Positions 1 to 12,576 of a stretch of DNA of 64,000 bases are shown one piece after another. Numbering within the stretch: position 1 is the stretch's first letter; the number at the start of each line of letters is the position of its first letter. The position numbers were made by a program, and so were the translations under genes. The DNA is from Schauerella aestuarii (GTDB lineage: Bacteria > Pseudomonadota > Gammaproteobacteria > Burkholderiales > Burkholderiaceae_B). Below the pieces are notes generated by a model. That model saw nothing but the letters and a program-made list of their open reading frames with translations, was not told where the DNA came from and searched no databases. The DNA lies in the NCBI RefSeq assembly GCF_009866805.1, contig NZ_SIZW01000042.1:124001-188000 (forward strand), given 5' to 3'.

Positions 1-85
1 TGCCGTGCGGCGGGGCTCCTTGTACGCGCGTGATGGGCACGCTGGATGCGCTGGCGCGGGCTATCTTCATTTTTGCGTTGCCATC

Positions 86-1174
86 ATGCGCAATTCACCG
101 ATCGAGTCACCCGATAGTGCCGGCCGTGCCGGATCCGCGTCACCTGCCGTCATCGCCGAACAAGCCGCTCGCGCCTGCGAACTGGGCGGGCTGAATTACG
201 TCGACGATCAAAGTGTGGGGATCACGCGCCGCCTGCTGCGCGGAAAATTCGCTTACTTCGATGTAAAAGGAAAGCGAATCAAGGATGCGTGCCTGGTCGC
301 GCGGATCAATGCGCTGGCCATTCCTCCCGCCTACGAGGAAGTCTGGATTTGCCCGGACGAAACCGGCCACATTCAAGCCACCGCACGCGATGCGCGTGGC
401 CGCAAACAGTACCGGTATCACGACGATTGGACCGCCTTGCGTGACGCGAACAAGTATTCGCAGTTGGTGGCTTTCGGCGATGCGCTGCCGAAAATTCGGC
501 GGGCCGTGGATAAGCATCTGGAGGAGCCCGGTTTGAGCGAGTGCAAGGTGCTGGCCGCCGTGGTGCGTCTGCTGGAGACCACACTTATTCGAATCGGCAC
601 GCCTGAATACGCACGCGACAACAAATCGTATGGGCTCACCACATTGCGCCGCCGCCATATTTCCATGGCGGGGCAGAAAATGCGGTTCCGCTTCAAGGGA
701 AAAAGCGGCGTGGAGCATGACGTGACCATCAATGATCGCCGCATCGCTAGCGTAATGAAGCGCTGCATGGAGATCAGCGGTCAGGAGCTGTTCCACTATT
801 TGAATGACAACGGCGAAAAGCGCACGGTGGGTTCGGGCGGCGTGAACGATTTTCTACGCGATACCGGCAAGGGCGAATTCACGGCCAAGCACTATCGCAC
901 TTGGTCGGGATCGGTACTCGCGATGTCGGCCTTGCAGCAGATTCCCTGGGAATCGCCTGCCGCGGCCAAGCGCACCGTGGTCGACGTGGTGAAAGCCGTG
1001 TCAAAGAAGTTGGGCAATACGCCTTCGGTGTGCCGGGCGTGTTATATCCACCCCGCAATCATCGAGCATTATCTTGAAGGCACGTTGCCGGCCAAGTCGG
1101 CGGCGAAGGGACCGCGCGGGCTGGATGCCGACGAGCGGCGACTCTATGCCTTTCTGCAGACGGTCGAAGCCTGA
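86..1174 (+). CDS. DNA topoisomerase IB (poxvirus/bacterial type)
   Basis: Relaxes supercoiled DNA through a 3'-phosphotyrosine intermediate. The protein is 362 aa from the ATG at 86; an upstream in-frame start at position 5 would add 27 residues that look unlike the family, so 86 is preferred. Visible core features are the KHYRTWSGS segment, where the family has conserved Arg/His residues, and the catalytic tyrosine Tyr320 in the CYIHP motif near the C-terminus. Length and motif order fit the bacterial type IB family (vaccinia-like), which is monomeric and cytoplasmic. It stands alone, with no co-oriented partner close by. The family call is firm; the physiological role is not visible from the sequence. 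Confidence 0.9.
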   Translation: MRNSPIESPDSAGRAGSASPAVIAEQAARACELGGLNYVDDQSVGITRRLLRGKFAYFDVKGKRIKDACLVARINALAIPPAYEEVWICPDETGHIQATARDARGRKQYRYHDDWTALRDANKYSQLVAFGDALPKIRRAVDKHLEEPGLSECKVLAAVVRLLETTLIRIGTPEYARDNKSYGLTTLRRRHISMAGQKMRFRFKGKSGVEHDVTINDRRIASVMKRCMEISGQELFHYLNDNGEKRTVGSGGVNDFLRDTGKGEFTAKHYRTWSGSVLAMSALQQIPWESPAAAKRTVVDVVKAVSKKLGNTPSVCRACYIHPAIIEHYLEGTLPAKSAAKGPRGLDADERRLYAFLQTVEA

Positions 1175-1257
1175 CGCGGCATCCCAGCAGCACTGCTGCG
1201 GGAAGGGCACCGCGATCCCTTTTGCGGCACAGTAGCAATCACGGGATGGCCGCCAGC

Positions 1258-1263
1258 TAGAAT
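1258..1263 (+). promoter_or_regulatory. Possible -10 hexamer (TAGAAT) for the HAD-tadA-ldcA operon
   Basis: TAGAAT lies 41 bases before the ATG at 1305. A small hairpin (TGCAG, 7-base loop, CTGCA at 1271-1287) sits in the inferred leader. No convincing -35 hexamer is seen, so this is a weak call. Confidence 0.3.
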
Positions 1264-1304
1264 ACGGGTTTGCAGCTCTGGGCTGCAGTCATTTACCCGC
1301 CTTC

Positions 1305-3686
<2,382 letters not shown>

Positions 3687-3705
3687 CGCCGTCATCTGCG
3701 CTTGG

Positions 3706-3711
3706 TACACT
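3706..3711 (+). promoter_or_regulatory. Possible -10 hexamer (TACACT) for ybiT
   Basis: TACACT lies 18 bases after the ldcA stop and about 130 bases before the ybiT start, so it would create a long leader. The surrounding GTACACTGTTC (3705-3715) recurs exactly on the minus strand at 7567-7577, upstream of the luciferase-like gene. No clear -35 is visible. Confidence 0.3.
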
Positions 3712-3751
3712 GTTCGATTGATTTTTTGCCGGCGCCCCTTGCCGGCCGTGT

Positions 3752-3808
3752 GCAGGCAACCGCATCAGCGCCCCGTTTTCAGAGCGGGGTTGTTGCTTTT
3801 TGGCCTGC
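3752..3808 (+). terminator. Terminator-like hairpin between ldcA and ybiT
   Basis: An inner stem GCCCCG (3770-3775) / CGGGGT (3785-3790) is flanked by GCAAC (3756-3760) / GTTGC (3792-3796), then five Ts at 3797-3801. An outer pairing GCAGGC (3752-3757) / GCCTGC (3803-3808) could enclose it. It could end the ldcA operon or act as an attenuator in the ybiT leader. Confidence 0.45.
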
Positions 3809-3842
3809 CGCGCCAGCATAACGCCCACTAGCGACCTTTATC

Positions 3843-5444
<1,602 letters not shown>

Positions 5445-5479
5445 TTGCAGGCACGGGCCGCGGCGGTTGATCGTCTCTG

Positions 5480-6082
5480 ATGGAAACGCTCACCGCACCC
5501 ACCTCACACGAGGTCGATATCAAAAAGAGCCGGTTCGTGGCGCATGCCGCGCCGGTCGCCTCGGTCGACGAGGCGCGGGCGTTTTTCGAGCGCGTGCACG
5601 ATGCCACTGCCACGCACAATTGCTGGGCCTATCGCATCGGCCAGTCCTATCGCTTCAATGACGACGGTGAGCCCAGCGGCACGGCCGGCAAGCCGATCCT
5701 GCAAGCCATCGACGGACAGGGACTGGACGGCGTGGCCGTGGTGGTGATCCGCTGGTTTGGCGGGGTGAAACTGGGTGCGGGCGGACTGGTGCGCGCCTAT
5801 GGCGGCTGCGCGGCGCAATGCCTGCGCGACGCGCCGCGGGCGACCGTCGTGCCGCAAGTCGTGATCGACGCGCATTGCAGCTTCAGCGAGTGGCCCATCC
5901 TGACGCCGCGGCTCGCGGCACATGGCGCGGTCGTCACGTCGGAACAGTATGGTGCCGATGGTGTAGCGCTGGTGATCACGGTGCCGATCGCACACGAGCC
6001 GGCATTGCGCCGGCTCTGGACTGACATCACGCGCGGCAGAGGGGGCTGGTCAGCAGTCGATCCGCCAGCCCACCCAAGCTAA
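5480..6082 (+). CDS. yigZ: YigZ/IMPACT family protein
   Basis: A 200-aa member of the YigZ/IMPACT (UPF0029) family. The N-terminal domain carries the signature NCWAYRIG, DDGEPSGTAGKPIL and VIRWFGGVKLGAGGLVRAYGG; the smaller C-terminal domain has a ferredoxin-like, EF-G-type fold in known structures. The exact biochemical role is unsettled; eukaryotic IMPACT affects translational control through Gcn1/Gcn2. It follows ybiT by about 35 bases on the same strand, and both are linked to translation. It converges on the thioredoxin gene with only 10 bases between stops. Confidence 0.9.
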   Translation: METLTAPTSHEVDIKKSRFVAHAAPVASVDEARAFFERVHDATATHNCWAYRIGQSYRFNDDGEPSGTAGKPILQAIDGQGLDGVAVVVIRWFGGVKLGAGGLVRAYGGCAAQCLRDAPRATVVPQVVIDAHCSFSEWPILTPRLAAHGAVVTSEQYGADGVALVITVPIAHEPALRRLWTDITRGRGGWSAVDPPAHPS

Positions 6083-6092
6083 GCCGCACCGA

Positions 6093-6479
6093 TCAAGAAG
6101 CGTTGTTTTCGCTTGCCGGCGTTTGTGCTTCGGCGATCTGCTTGTGCACGTCGGCCATATCGACTTCCTGGATCTTGCCGATCAGTTCTTCGAATTGACC
6201 CGCCGAGAGGGCACCGGGTTGCGAAAACAGCAGCACTTTTTCCCGGAACGCCATCAGGGTCGGGATCGAGCGGATGCCCAAGGCGCCGGCCAGTTCCTGC
6301 TGCTCATCGGTGTTTACCTTGGCAAACGTGATGCCCTCATGCTTTTCCGCCGCCTGTTCGAAAACCGGCCCGAAATTCTTGCAGGGTCCACACCACGGCG
6401 CCCAGAAATCGATGATGACGGTGCCGCCTTCGGTGATGGCGTCCTGGAAAGTGTCTTTATTCAGTTCGATCAAACTCAT
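6093..6479 (-). CDS. Thioredoxin
   Basis: A cytoplasmic disulfide reductase. The active site WCGPC is at residues 29-33, the conserved buried Asp at 24, and the cis-proline follows in SIPT. Start ATG at 6479 is preceded by AGGAC at a suitable distance; an in-frame ATG five codons upstream is less likely. At 128 aa it is about 20 residues longer than E. coli TrxA, with a polar C-terminal extension (KQIAEAQTPASENNAS). The second gene of a minus-strand pair, 33 bases after the luciferase-like monooxygenase. Probably a thioredoxin of the TrxA class, though whether it is the main cellular thioredoxin cannot be told. Confidence 0.9.
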   Translation of the reverse strand: MSLIELNKDTFQDAITEGGTVIIDFWAPWCGPCKNFGPVFEQAAEKHEGITFAKVNTDEQQELAGALGIRSIPTLMAFREKVLLFSQPGALSAGQFEELIGKIQEVDMADVHKQIAEAQTPASENNAS

Positions 6480-6512
6480 GCGATGTCCTTTCAATAAAAG
6501 GTGGGCGTGCGA

Positions 6513-7541
6513 TCAAGCACCCACGGTTTCGGCCTGCGCGGCAGGCTGGTTCTGTTTGAGGCCGGCCACGATCTCGTACGACCGTAAGCGGTCTTCATGC
6601 CGGAAGAAGTCGGAAACGATCATCACTTCATCGGCTTGCGTCTCGGCGATCAGCGCATTCAACCGATTGCGCACCGTTTCGGGCCCGCCCACGATCGACG
6701 CCCCCAACTTTTCCTGGACCGCAGCACGCTCGACGCTGTTCCAGATGCCGTCCATCGTCTCGACCGGGGGCTGCAATTGCAGGCGACGGCCGCGCACGAG
6801 CGACAGAAATTTCTGCTGCTGCGTCGTCGACAAAAACTGCGCCTGCTCGTCGGTATCCGCTGCGATTACCGGCACGCCGATCATGGCGTGCGGTTGATCG
6901 AGCGTAGCCGACGGTTGGAACAGGTGCCGATACAGCCGCATCGCCGCCATGCCTTCAGGCGAAAAGTGACCGGCAAAGGAAAACGGCAACCCCAGCTTGG
7001 CGGCCAGGCGCGCGCTGAAGTCGCTCGAACCCAGGAGCCAGATCGGCACGTCCACACCGGCGCCCGGGATGGCGCGCACCCGTTGACCGTCTTGCGCCGG
7101 CTGGAAGAAAAAGCGCAGCTCGTCCAGCAGCTCGGGAAACTGATTGCCCGCGCTGTAATCGCGGCCCAGCGCCTGCAGCGTCAGGCCGTCGGTACCGGGC
7201 GCACGGCCCAGGCCCAGATCGATACGGTTCGGATAAAGCGTGGCCAGCGTGCCGAACTGCTCGGCAATCACCAGCGGTGCATGATTGGGCAGCATCACGC
7301 CGCCCGATCCCACACGCAACGTGCTCGTGTGACCGGCCACGTGGCCGATCAATACCGACGTGGCGCTACTGGCGATACCGGCAATGTTGTGGTGCTCGGC
7401 AAGCCAATAACGGGTGTAGCCCAGGCGCTCGACGTGTTGAGCGAGGCTTACGCTATTGTTGAACGCGTCGGCGGCGGTGCCACCCTGGGCGATCGGTGCC
7501 AGATCCAATACGGAAATCGGCACATCGGTCAGCGTTTTCAT
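6513..7541 (-). CDS. Luciferase-like flavin-dependent monooxygenase (LLM class)
   Basis: A 342-aa bacterial-luciferase-fold oxidoreductase expected to use reduced flavin. Visible family landmarks are WLAEHHN, near residues 47-55, a [11 protein letters not shown] segment, and [12 protein letters not shown]. It resembles the YhbW/MsnO8 subgroup. The start at 7541 has GGGAG about 9 bases upstream; a longer open frame extends beyond it but lacks family similarity. It precedes the thioredoxin gene on the same strand, so the pair may be co-transcribed. Substrate unknown. Confidence 0.85.
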   Translation of the reverse strand: MKTLTDVPISVLDLAPIAQGGTAADAFNNSVSLAQHVERLGYTRYWLAEHHNIAGIASSATSVLIGHVAGHTSTLRVGSGGVMLPNHAPLVIAEQFGTLATLYPNRIDLGLGRAPGTDGLTLQALGRDYSAGNQFPELLDELRFFFQPAQDGQRVRAIPGAGVDVPIWLLGSSDFSARLAAKLGLPFSFAGHFSPEGMAAMRLYRHLFQPSATLDQPHAMIGVPVIAADTDEQAQFLSTTQQQKFLSLVRGRRLQLQPPVETMDGIWNSVERAAVQEKLGASIVGGPETVRNRLNALIAETQADEVMIVSDFFRHEDRLRSYEIVAGLKQNQPAAQAETVGA

Positions 7542-7557
7542 AGGAGTACTCCCAATA

Positions 7558-7577
7558 GTTCTATGAGAACAGTGTAC
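7558..7577 (-). promoter_or_regulatory. Inverted repeat and TACACT upstream of the LLM-thioredoxin operon
   Basis: GTTCT ATG AGAAC (7558-7570) is a perfect 5-bp inverted repeat 17 bases upstream of the LLM start. On the minus strand TACACT (7576-7571) overlaps it and could be the -10 element, placing the repeat over the transcription start. Regulator unknown. Confidence 0.3.
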
Positions 7578-7742
7578 GAGTCTCGCCGCATTGCTGCCGT
7601 AACAACCTTGCCGCCGGGTGGGGTGTATTGATCGAGGCAATGACCCCGATAGCCTCAATGAATGACCATGGCAGGGCACTGCACGCGTTCGTCATCGGCT
7701 CGGATGGCGTTCGTTGCCACCCGAATCGACGATGCGGTCCGT

Positions 7743-9038
7743 TCAATGGTCGGCGAAGAACGCATAGCGCAGCACGAACAGCACCGCCACCAGCCAGGTT
7801 GCGGGGTGGATCTCCCGCATGCGACCCGTCGCCGTCTTCAGCACGACGTAGCTGATGAAACCGAACGCCAGGCCATTGGCGATCGAGTAGGTGAAGGGCA
7901 TCACCAGTGCGGTCAGCGCAGCAGGTGTCGCCTCGGCGACGTCGTTCCAGTCGATATCGATCAGTTCGCGCATCATGAGGCCCGCCACATACAGCAGCGC
8001 GGGCGCCGTGGCGTAGGCGGGCACCGAACCCGCCAGCGGTGCGATGAAGAGCGCCGCCAGAAACAGCAACGCGACCACCAGTGCCGTCAGGCCGGTGCGG
8101 CCGCCGGCCTGCACGCCCGACGCGCTTTCGACGAATGCCGTAGTGCTGCTGGTACCCAGTACCGAGCCCGCGACGATGGCGGTGCTGTCGGCAAACAAGG
8201 CGCGGCCCAGGCGATTCGGCTTGCCCTCGGGAATCAACCCCGCGCGCTTGGCCACGCCCATCAGCGTGCCGGTGGCGTCGAACACCTCGACCAGCACGAA
8301 TACCAGAATCACATTGAGCAACCCGATATTGAGCACGCCCATGATGTCGAGTTTCAGGAAAGTGGGTGCCAGGCTCGGCGGGGCCGAAAACACGCCATTG
8401 AAGGTGGTGTACCCCAGTGCCATCGACAGCAGGGTGACGGCGATGATGCCGATCAGAATGGCGCCGCGCACGCGCAGCGCATCGAGCGAAGCAATGATGA
8501 AAAAGCCCAGGATGGCGAAGAGGGGGCCATGGGTGCGCAGATCGCCCAGGCTGACTTTGGTGGCGGGATGCGCCACGACGATGCCCGCATTCGACAGGGC
8601 AATGATGGCCAGAAACAAGCCGATGCCGGCCGCGATGGCGCTACGTAATGACGCTGGGATGCCCTTGATCAGCCAGGCGCGCACGCCGGTGAGGGTGAGA
8701 ATGAGGAAGATGACGCCTGAGACGAACACCGCACCGAGTGCCTGCTCCCACGTGTAGCCCATGGTCTTGACCACGGTGAAGGCGAAGAACGCATTGAGCC
8801 CCATGCCCGGCGCCATGCCGATCGGCCAATTGGCCACGAACGCCATGATCAGGGTGCCGATGGCGGCGGCCAGGCAGGTCGCCACGAAGACGGCATTGCG
8901 GTCCATGCCCGTCGACGACAGAATGTCCGGATTGACGAAGATGATGTACGACATCGTCAGGAAGGTCGTAAAGCCGGCGACGACTTCAGTACGCACCTGG
9001 GTGTCATGTTCGCGCAAATGGAACAATCTTTCGAGCAT
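7743..9038 (-). CDS. NCS2-family purine (guanine/hypoxanthine) permease
   Basis: A 431-aa polytopic inner-membrane transporter of the AzgA/PbuG/GhxP branch of the nucleobase-cation symporter 2 group. It begins MLERLFHLREHDTQVRTEVV, followed by GFTTFLTMSYIIFVNP, which is diagnostic for this branch, and contains APGMGLNAFFAF and many hydrophobic segments. Start at 9038 is chosen at the conserved N-terminus, with GAAGG upstream; the longer open frame is unlike the family. It is divergent from tsaD with about 76 bases between. Likely substrate is guanine, hypoxanthine or adenine, driven by proton symport. Confidence 0.9.
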   Translation of the reverse strand: MLERLFHLREHDTQVRTEVVAGFTTFLTMSYIIFVNPDILSSTGMDRNAVFVATCLAAAIGTLIMAFVANWPIGMAPGMGLNAFFAFTVVKTMGYTWEQALGAVFVSGVIFLILTLTGVRAWLIKGIPASLRSAIAAGIGLFLAIIALSNAGIVVAHPATKVSLGDLRTHGPLFAILGFFIIASLDALRVRGAILIGIIAVTLLSMALGYTTFNGVFSAPPSLAPTFLKLDIMGVLNIGLLNVILVFVLVEVFDATGTLMGVAKRAGLIPEGKPNRLGRALFADSTAIVAGSVLGTSSTTAFVESASGVQAGGRTGLTALVVALLFLAALFIAPLAGSVPAYATAPALLYVAGLMMRELIDIDWNDVAEATPAALTALVMPFTYSIANGLAFGFISYVVLKTATGRMREIHPATWLVAVLFVLRYAFFADH

Positions 9039-9100
9039 GGAAAGCCGCCTTCTGTGAAGCTGGAGGGAAGGGCGCAAAATAAACCACCTCGCCACAGTTG

Positions 9101-9106
9101 TACACT
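9101..9106 (+). promoter_or_regulatory. Possible -10 hexamer (TACACT) for tsaD
   Basis: TACACT ends only 8 bases before the tsaD ATG, and the bases between (CTCCCGCC) contain no Shine-Dalgarno. If used, transcription would begin at or next to the start codon and the mRNA would be leaderless or nearly so. Confidence 0.3.
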
Positions 9107-9114
9107 CTCCCGCC

Positions 9115-10152
9115 ATGATTATTCTCGGCTTTGAAAGCTCCTGCGACGAAACGGGCGTGGCCCTCGTCTGCACCGAACGCGGTCTGCTGGCGCACGCGTT
9201 GCACTCCCAGATCGCCATGCACCAGGCCTACGGCGGCGTGGTGCCCGAGCTCGCGTCCCGCGACCATATCCGGCGCGTGGTGCCGCTAACCCGCGACGTG
9301 CTGCAACGTGCCGGGCTTGGGCCGCAGGATGTGGACGCCGTGGCGTACACCGCCGGGCCGGGCCTGGCCGGCGCACTGCTGGTGGGGGCGAGCGTCGCGC
9401 AGGCGTTCGCCTGGGCGCGCGATCTGCCGGCCATTCCGATTCACCACCTCGAAGGGCATCTGCTTTCGCCCCTGCTGGCGCAGCCGCGACCCGATTTTCC
9501 GTTCGTGGCGCTGCTGGTGTCCGGCGGCCATACCCAGTTAATGCGCGTGGATGGCGTGGGCCGCTACGAACTGCTGGGCGAAACGCTTGACGACGCTGCG
9601 GGCGAGGCCTTCGATAAATCGGCCAAGCTGATGGGGCTGGGCTATCCAGGCGGGCCGGCCTTGGCGCGTCTGGCGGAGCAGGGCGATGCGACGCGTTTTG
9701 TATTGCCACGGCCGATGCTGCACAGTGGCGATCTGGATTTCAGCTTCAGCGGTCTGAAGACGGCCGTCCTCACCAAGGTGAAACAGCATTCGCAAGATCC
9801 TGGCGGCTTGAGCGACCAGACGCGTGCCGATCTGGCTGCCGCCACACAGGCCGCGATCGTGGATGTGCTGAGCGCCAAAGCCATCAAGGCCTTGAAGCAA
9901 ACCGGGCTCAAGCGCCTGGTGGTGGCCGGCGGCGTGGGCGCCAACACACGGCTGCGCGACAATCTGGCTCGCGTGCTGCCCGGCATGCAGGCTGAGTCGT
10001 TCTTTCCACCGCTCGAATTCTGTACCGATAACGGCGCGATGATTGCGTTTGCCGCCAGTGAGCGCGTGAAGGCGGGCTTGGCCACACTGGAGCGCGGCCA
10101 GCACGCGTTTACGGTGCGGCCGCGCTGGGATCTGGCGGAATTGGGGGCGTAA
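9115..10152 (+). CDS. tsaD: tRNA N6-threonylcarbamoyladenosine transferase subunit TsaD
   Basis: Catalytic subunit for the t6A37 modification of ANN-decoding tRNAs, acting with TsaB, TsaC and TsaE. The 345-aa protein starts [17 protein letters not shown], the family hallmark; metal-binding histidines lie in HHLEGH; the ASKHA-fold signature continues through SGGHTQL and GGVGAN. Length matches the bacterial family (about 340). Convergent with plsY, 28 bases apart. No ribosome-binding site precedes the ATG. Confidence 0.96.
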   Translation: MIILGFESSCDETGVALVCTERGLLAHALHSQIAMHQAYGGVVPELASRDHIRRVVPLTRDVLQRAGLGPQDVDAVAYTAGPGLAGALLVGASVAQAFAWARDLPAIPIHHLEGHLLSPLLAQPRPDFPFVALLVSGGHTQLMRVDGVGRYELLGETLDDAAGEAFDKSAKLMGLGYPGGPALARLAEQGDATRFVLPRPMLHSGDLDFSFSGLKTAVLTKVKQHSQDPGGLSDQTRADLAAATQAAIVDVLSAKAIKALKQTGLKRLVVAGGVGANTRLRDNLARVLPGMQAESFFPPLEFCTDNGAMIAFAASERVKAGLATLERGQHAFTVRPRWDLAELGA

Positions 10153-10180
10153 ATCTCGATAGGCGCCCGATGCCCAATCG

Positions 10181-10828
10181 TCAGGCCTTCTTTTTCGATC
10201 CGATCTTGGTTTCGGTGCCCCGCATCAATCGTGCGATATTGGCCCGATGGCGCCAATACAGGAACCCGCCGATCACCACGAGCGCTGCCGTCACGGGCGC
10301 TTGCGCATACCACCATACCCCCGAGCCGAACACGTAATACACCGGCGCGAACAATGCCGCGACCAGCGACGCGAGCGACGAGTAGCGGAAGAATACGGCG
10401 ATGATCAGCCAGGTGAGCGCCGTAGCCAGCCCAAGCCAGGGTTGCAGGGCGAACAGCACGCCGAGCGCCGTGGCCACACCCTTGCCGCCCTGAAAGCGCA
10501 GGAAGATGGGATAGACGTGGCCGAGAAACACGGCAACGGCCACCGCACCTTCCAGAGCACTGGGCAGGTTACCTGCACCGGCCAGCCGATGGGCCAGCCA
10601 CAGCGCGAACCAGCCCTTGAATGCGTCGCCCAGCAACGTCAGGAGGGCAGCGGCTTTGTTGCCCGTGCGCAGTACATTCGTGGCGCCCGGATTCTTGGAT
10701 CCGTACGTGCGCGGGTCTTGCAAACCCATCAGCTTGCTGACCACCACGGCAAACGGAATGGAGCCGATCAGATAGGCGAGGGCGATGAGCCCAATGCTGG
10801 TAATAAGGTTAATCGAGTCGCCTGCCAT
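10181..10828 (-). CDS. plsY: Acyl-phosphate:glycerol-3-phosphate acyltransferase PlsY
   Basis: An inner-membrane enzyme that acylates glycerol-3-phosphate with acyl-phosphate from PlsX, the first step of phospholipid synthesis. The 215-aa protein has the family motifs [21 protein letters not shown] and [10 protein letters not shown], plus several transmembrane helices. A lysine-rich tail (GSKKKA) ends it. It faces away from surE with about 130 bases between, and converges on tsaD, a neighbour pairing common in Bordetella relatives. Confidence 0.95.
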   Translation of the reverse strand: MAGDSINLITSIGLIALAYLIGSIPFAVVVSKLMGLQDPRTYGSKNPGATNVLRTGNKAAALLTLLGDAFKGWFALWLAHRLAGAGNLPSALEGAVAVAVFLGHVYPIFLRFQGGKGVATALGVLFALQPWLGLATALTWLIIAVFFRYSSLASLVAALFAPVYYVFGSGVWWYAQAPVTAALVVIGGFLYWRHRANIARLMRGTETKIGSKKKA

Positions 10829-10914
10829 CTCGTCTTCTCCAATACAGATTCGTTATGGGCGGCGATTTTAGCGTGTGTGTCGCCACAGGATCATCAGGTG
10901 GTGAACATCGGCGG

Positions 10915-10920
10915 TACAAT
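10915..10920 (+). promoter_or_regulatory. Possible -10 hexamer (TACAAT) for surE-pcm-nlpD
   Basis: TACAAT lies 39 bases before the surE ATG in the gap to divergent plsY. No good -35 is seen. A second TACAAT within the 3' end of pcm (about 12547) could provide an internal nlpD promoter. Confidence 0.3.
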
Positions 10921-10959
10921 TCGTCGCGTTCAGGCGCTTTTTTTATCTTCTGGGTGCGA

Positions 10960-11718
10960 ATGCAGATACTGGTTTCCAACGACGATGGTTATACCGCCCC
11001 CGGGCTCGATGCGCTGGTCGACGCGCTGCGCGACTTGGGTGAGCTGACGGTCGTCGCGCCTGAGTCCAATCACAGTGGGGCGTCCAATTCGCTTACGCTC
11101 AATCGGCCGTTGACCGTCCGCGAGGCCCATAACGGCTACTTCTGCGTGAATGGCACGCCGTCGGATTGCGTGCACGTCGCGCTCACGGCCTTGATGAAAA
11201 CGCGTCCGTCGCTGGTGGTGTCCGGGATCAATAACGGCGCCAATATGGGTGACGATACGTTGTATTCCGGTACCGTGGCGGCCGCCACCGAGGGTTATCT
11301 TTTCGGTATTCCGGCGATTGCTTTTTCGCTTGAAGAAAAAGGCTGGGCACACATCGAAGCCGCCGCTCAGATGGCGCGGCAGGTGGTTCAACGGCAGTTG
11401 GCGCAGCCCTTGCGCGCGCCGGTGTTGTTGAATGTCAACATTCCCAATCGTCCGCTGGACCGCATGCAGGGCATGCGCGTGACCCGACTGGGCAAGCGTC
11501 ACCCGTCCGAACCCGTCGTCAAAACCACCACGCCCTACGGCGACACGGTGTACTGGATCGGCAAGGCGGGCCTGGCGTCGGATGCGACCGACGGTACCGA
11601 CTTCCATGCCGTGAGTGCGGGCGCGGTGTCGATCACACCGCTGCGTCTCGATCTGACGCATCAGGCGCAGATGGCCGAAGTGAGCCGTTGGGCGGAGCCG
11701 CTATGCGCAAACCCGTGA
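10960..11718 (+). CDS. surE: 5'/3'-nucleotidase SurE
   Basis: A metal-dependent survival protein that dephosphorylates nucleoside monophosphates. The ATG at 10960 begins [15 protein letters not shown], the defining N-terminus with the metal-binding Asp pair; [11 protein letters not shown] and [19 protein letters not shown] follow. 252 aa, normal for the family. First gene of surE-pcm-nlpD; its stop overlaps the pcm start by 16 bases, so the two are tightly coupled. Confidence 0.96.
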   Translation: MQILVSNDDGYTAPGLDALVDALRDLGELTVVAPESNHSGASNSLTLNRPLTVREAHNGYFCVNGTPSDCVHVALTALMKTRPSLVVSGINNGANMGDDTLYSGTVAAATEGYLFGIPAIAFSLEEKGWAHIEAAAQMARQVVQRQLAQPLRAPVLLNVNIPNRPLDRMQGMRVTRLGKRHPSEPVVKTTTPYGDTVYWIGKAGLASDATDGTDFHAVSAGAVSITPLRLDLTHQAQMAEVSRWAEPLCANP

Positions 11719-12557
11719 CCCCGGCCTACCCGGCGCGCGGCACCGCATCCGGCTCGCGCGCGGGCCAGGACGAGCCCCGCGGCCGTACGCCTGCGGCAAG
11801 CGGCGGTGGCCTGGGCCCCGGCTATTCGGCGGCCAACAGCAATACGCGTATTTCAGCCGCGGCGTTGCCGCGCCCGTCAGCCGCGCGCATCCTGCCCGAC
11901 CCAGGCCTCAATCTGGGGTTGAACTCCGAACGCCTGCGGGCGGCGATGGTGCAGCGCCTGCGGCAGCAGGGCATTACCGATGAGCGGGTGCTGGCCGCGA
12001 TGCACAACGTGCCGCGCCACATCTTCGTCGATGAAGCCTTGGCCAGCCGTGCCTATGAAGACGCGGCGTTGCCCATCGGCCATTCGCAAACCATCTCGCA
12101 GCCGTGGGTCGTGGCACGCATGCTGGCGGCGATCTGCGCCGATCGGCAGCCCACGCGCGTGCTCGAAGTGGGTGCCGGCTGCGGCTATCAAGCCGCCGTC
12201 ATGTCTCAGTTTGTCCGTGAGGTGCATGCGATCGAACGCATCCGCGGTTTGTACGATTTGGCGCGCACGCATCTGAGGGCCCTGCGCCTGACGACCCGCG
12301 TGCGCTTGGTCTATGGCGACGGTATGTTGGGCTTGCCCGGCGTCGCCCCATTCGATGCTATTGTTGTCGCCGCTGCAGGTATGACGATTCCGCAGGCCCT
12401 GTTGACCCAGCTCGCTCCCAATGGACGATTGATCGCGCCCGAAGGCACGACCCATCAGCGACTCGTCATGATCGAGCGCACCGGCCAGGCGAGCTGGAAA
12501 AGAACAGAACTTGAAGCCGTGCGTTTCGTGCCGCTTAAGCCCGGCATACAATCTTGA
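11703..12557 (+). CDS. pcm: Protein-L-isoaspartate O-methyltransferase Pcm
   Basis: Uses S-adenosylmethionine to methylate and so repair isoaspartyl residues in aged proteins. The catalytic domain begins around residue 75; landmarks are [18 protein letters not shown] and the SAM-binding [14 protein letters not shown]. The protein is 284 aa against about 208 for E. coli Pcm; the extra ~75 N-terminal residues are rich in Ala, Gly, Pro, Ser and Arg and are probably disordered. The start at 11703 overlaps surE; a later start would remove the extension, but none has a better context. Confidence 0.93.
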   Translation: MRKPVTPAYPARGTASGSRAGQDEPRGRTPAASGGGLGPGYSAANSNTRISAAALPRPSAARILPDPGLNLGLNSERLRAAMVQRLRQQGITDERVLAAMHNVPRHIFVDEALASRAYEDAALPIGHSQTISQPWVVARMLAAICADRQPTRVLEVGAGCGYQAAVMSQFVREVHAIERIRGLYDLARTHLRALRLTTRVRLVYGDGMLGLPGVAPFDAIVVAAAGMTIPQALLTQLAPNGRLIAPEGTTHQRLVMIERTGQASWKRTELEAVRFVPLKPGIQS

Positions 12558-12576
12558 GCAAACAGGAGATATCTCT

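Noticed and set aside
3718-3831. Short TTG-started leader peptide frame in front of ybiT
   Set aside because: No Shine-Dalgarno, and it continues a longer shadow frame antiphase to ldcA; nothing marks it as translated.
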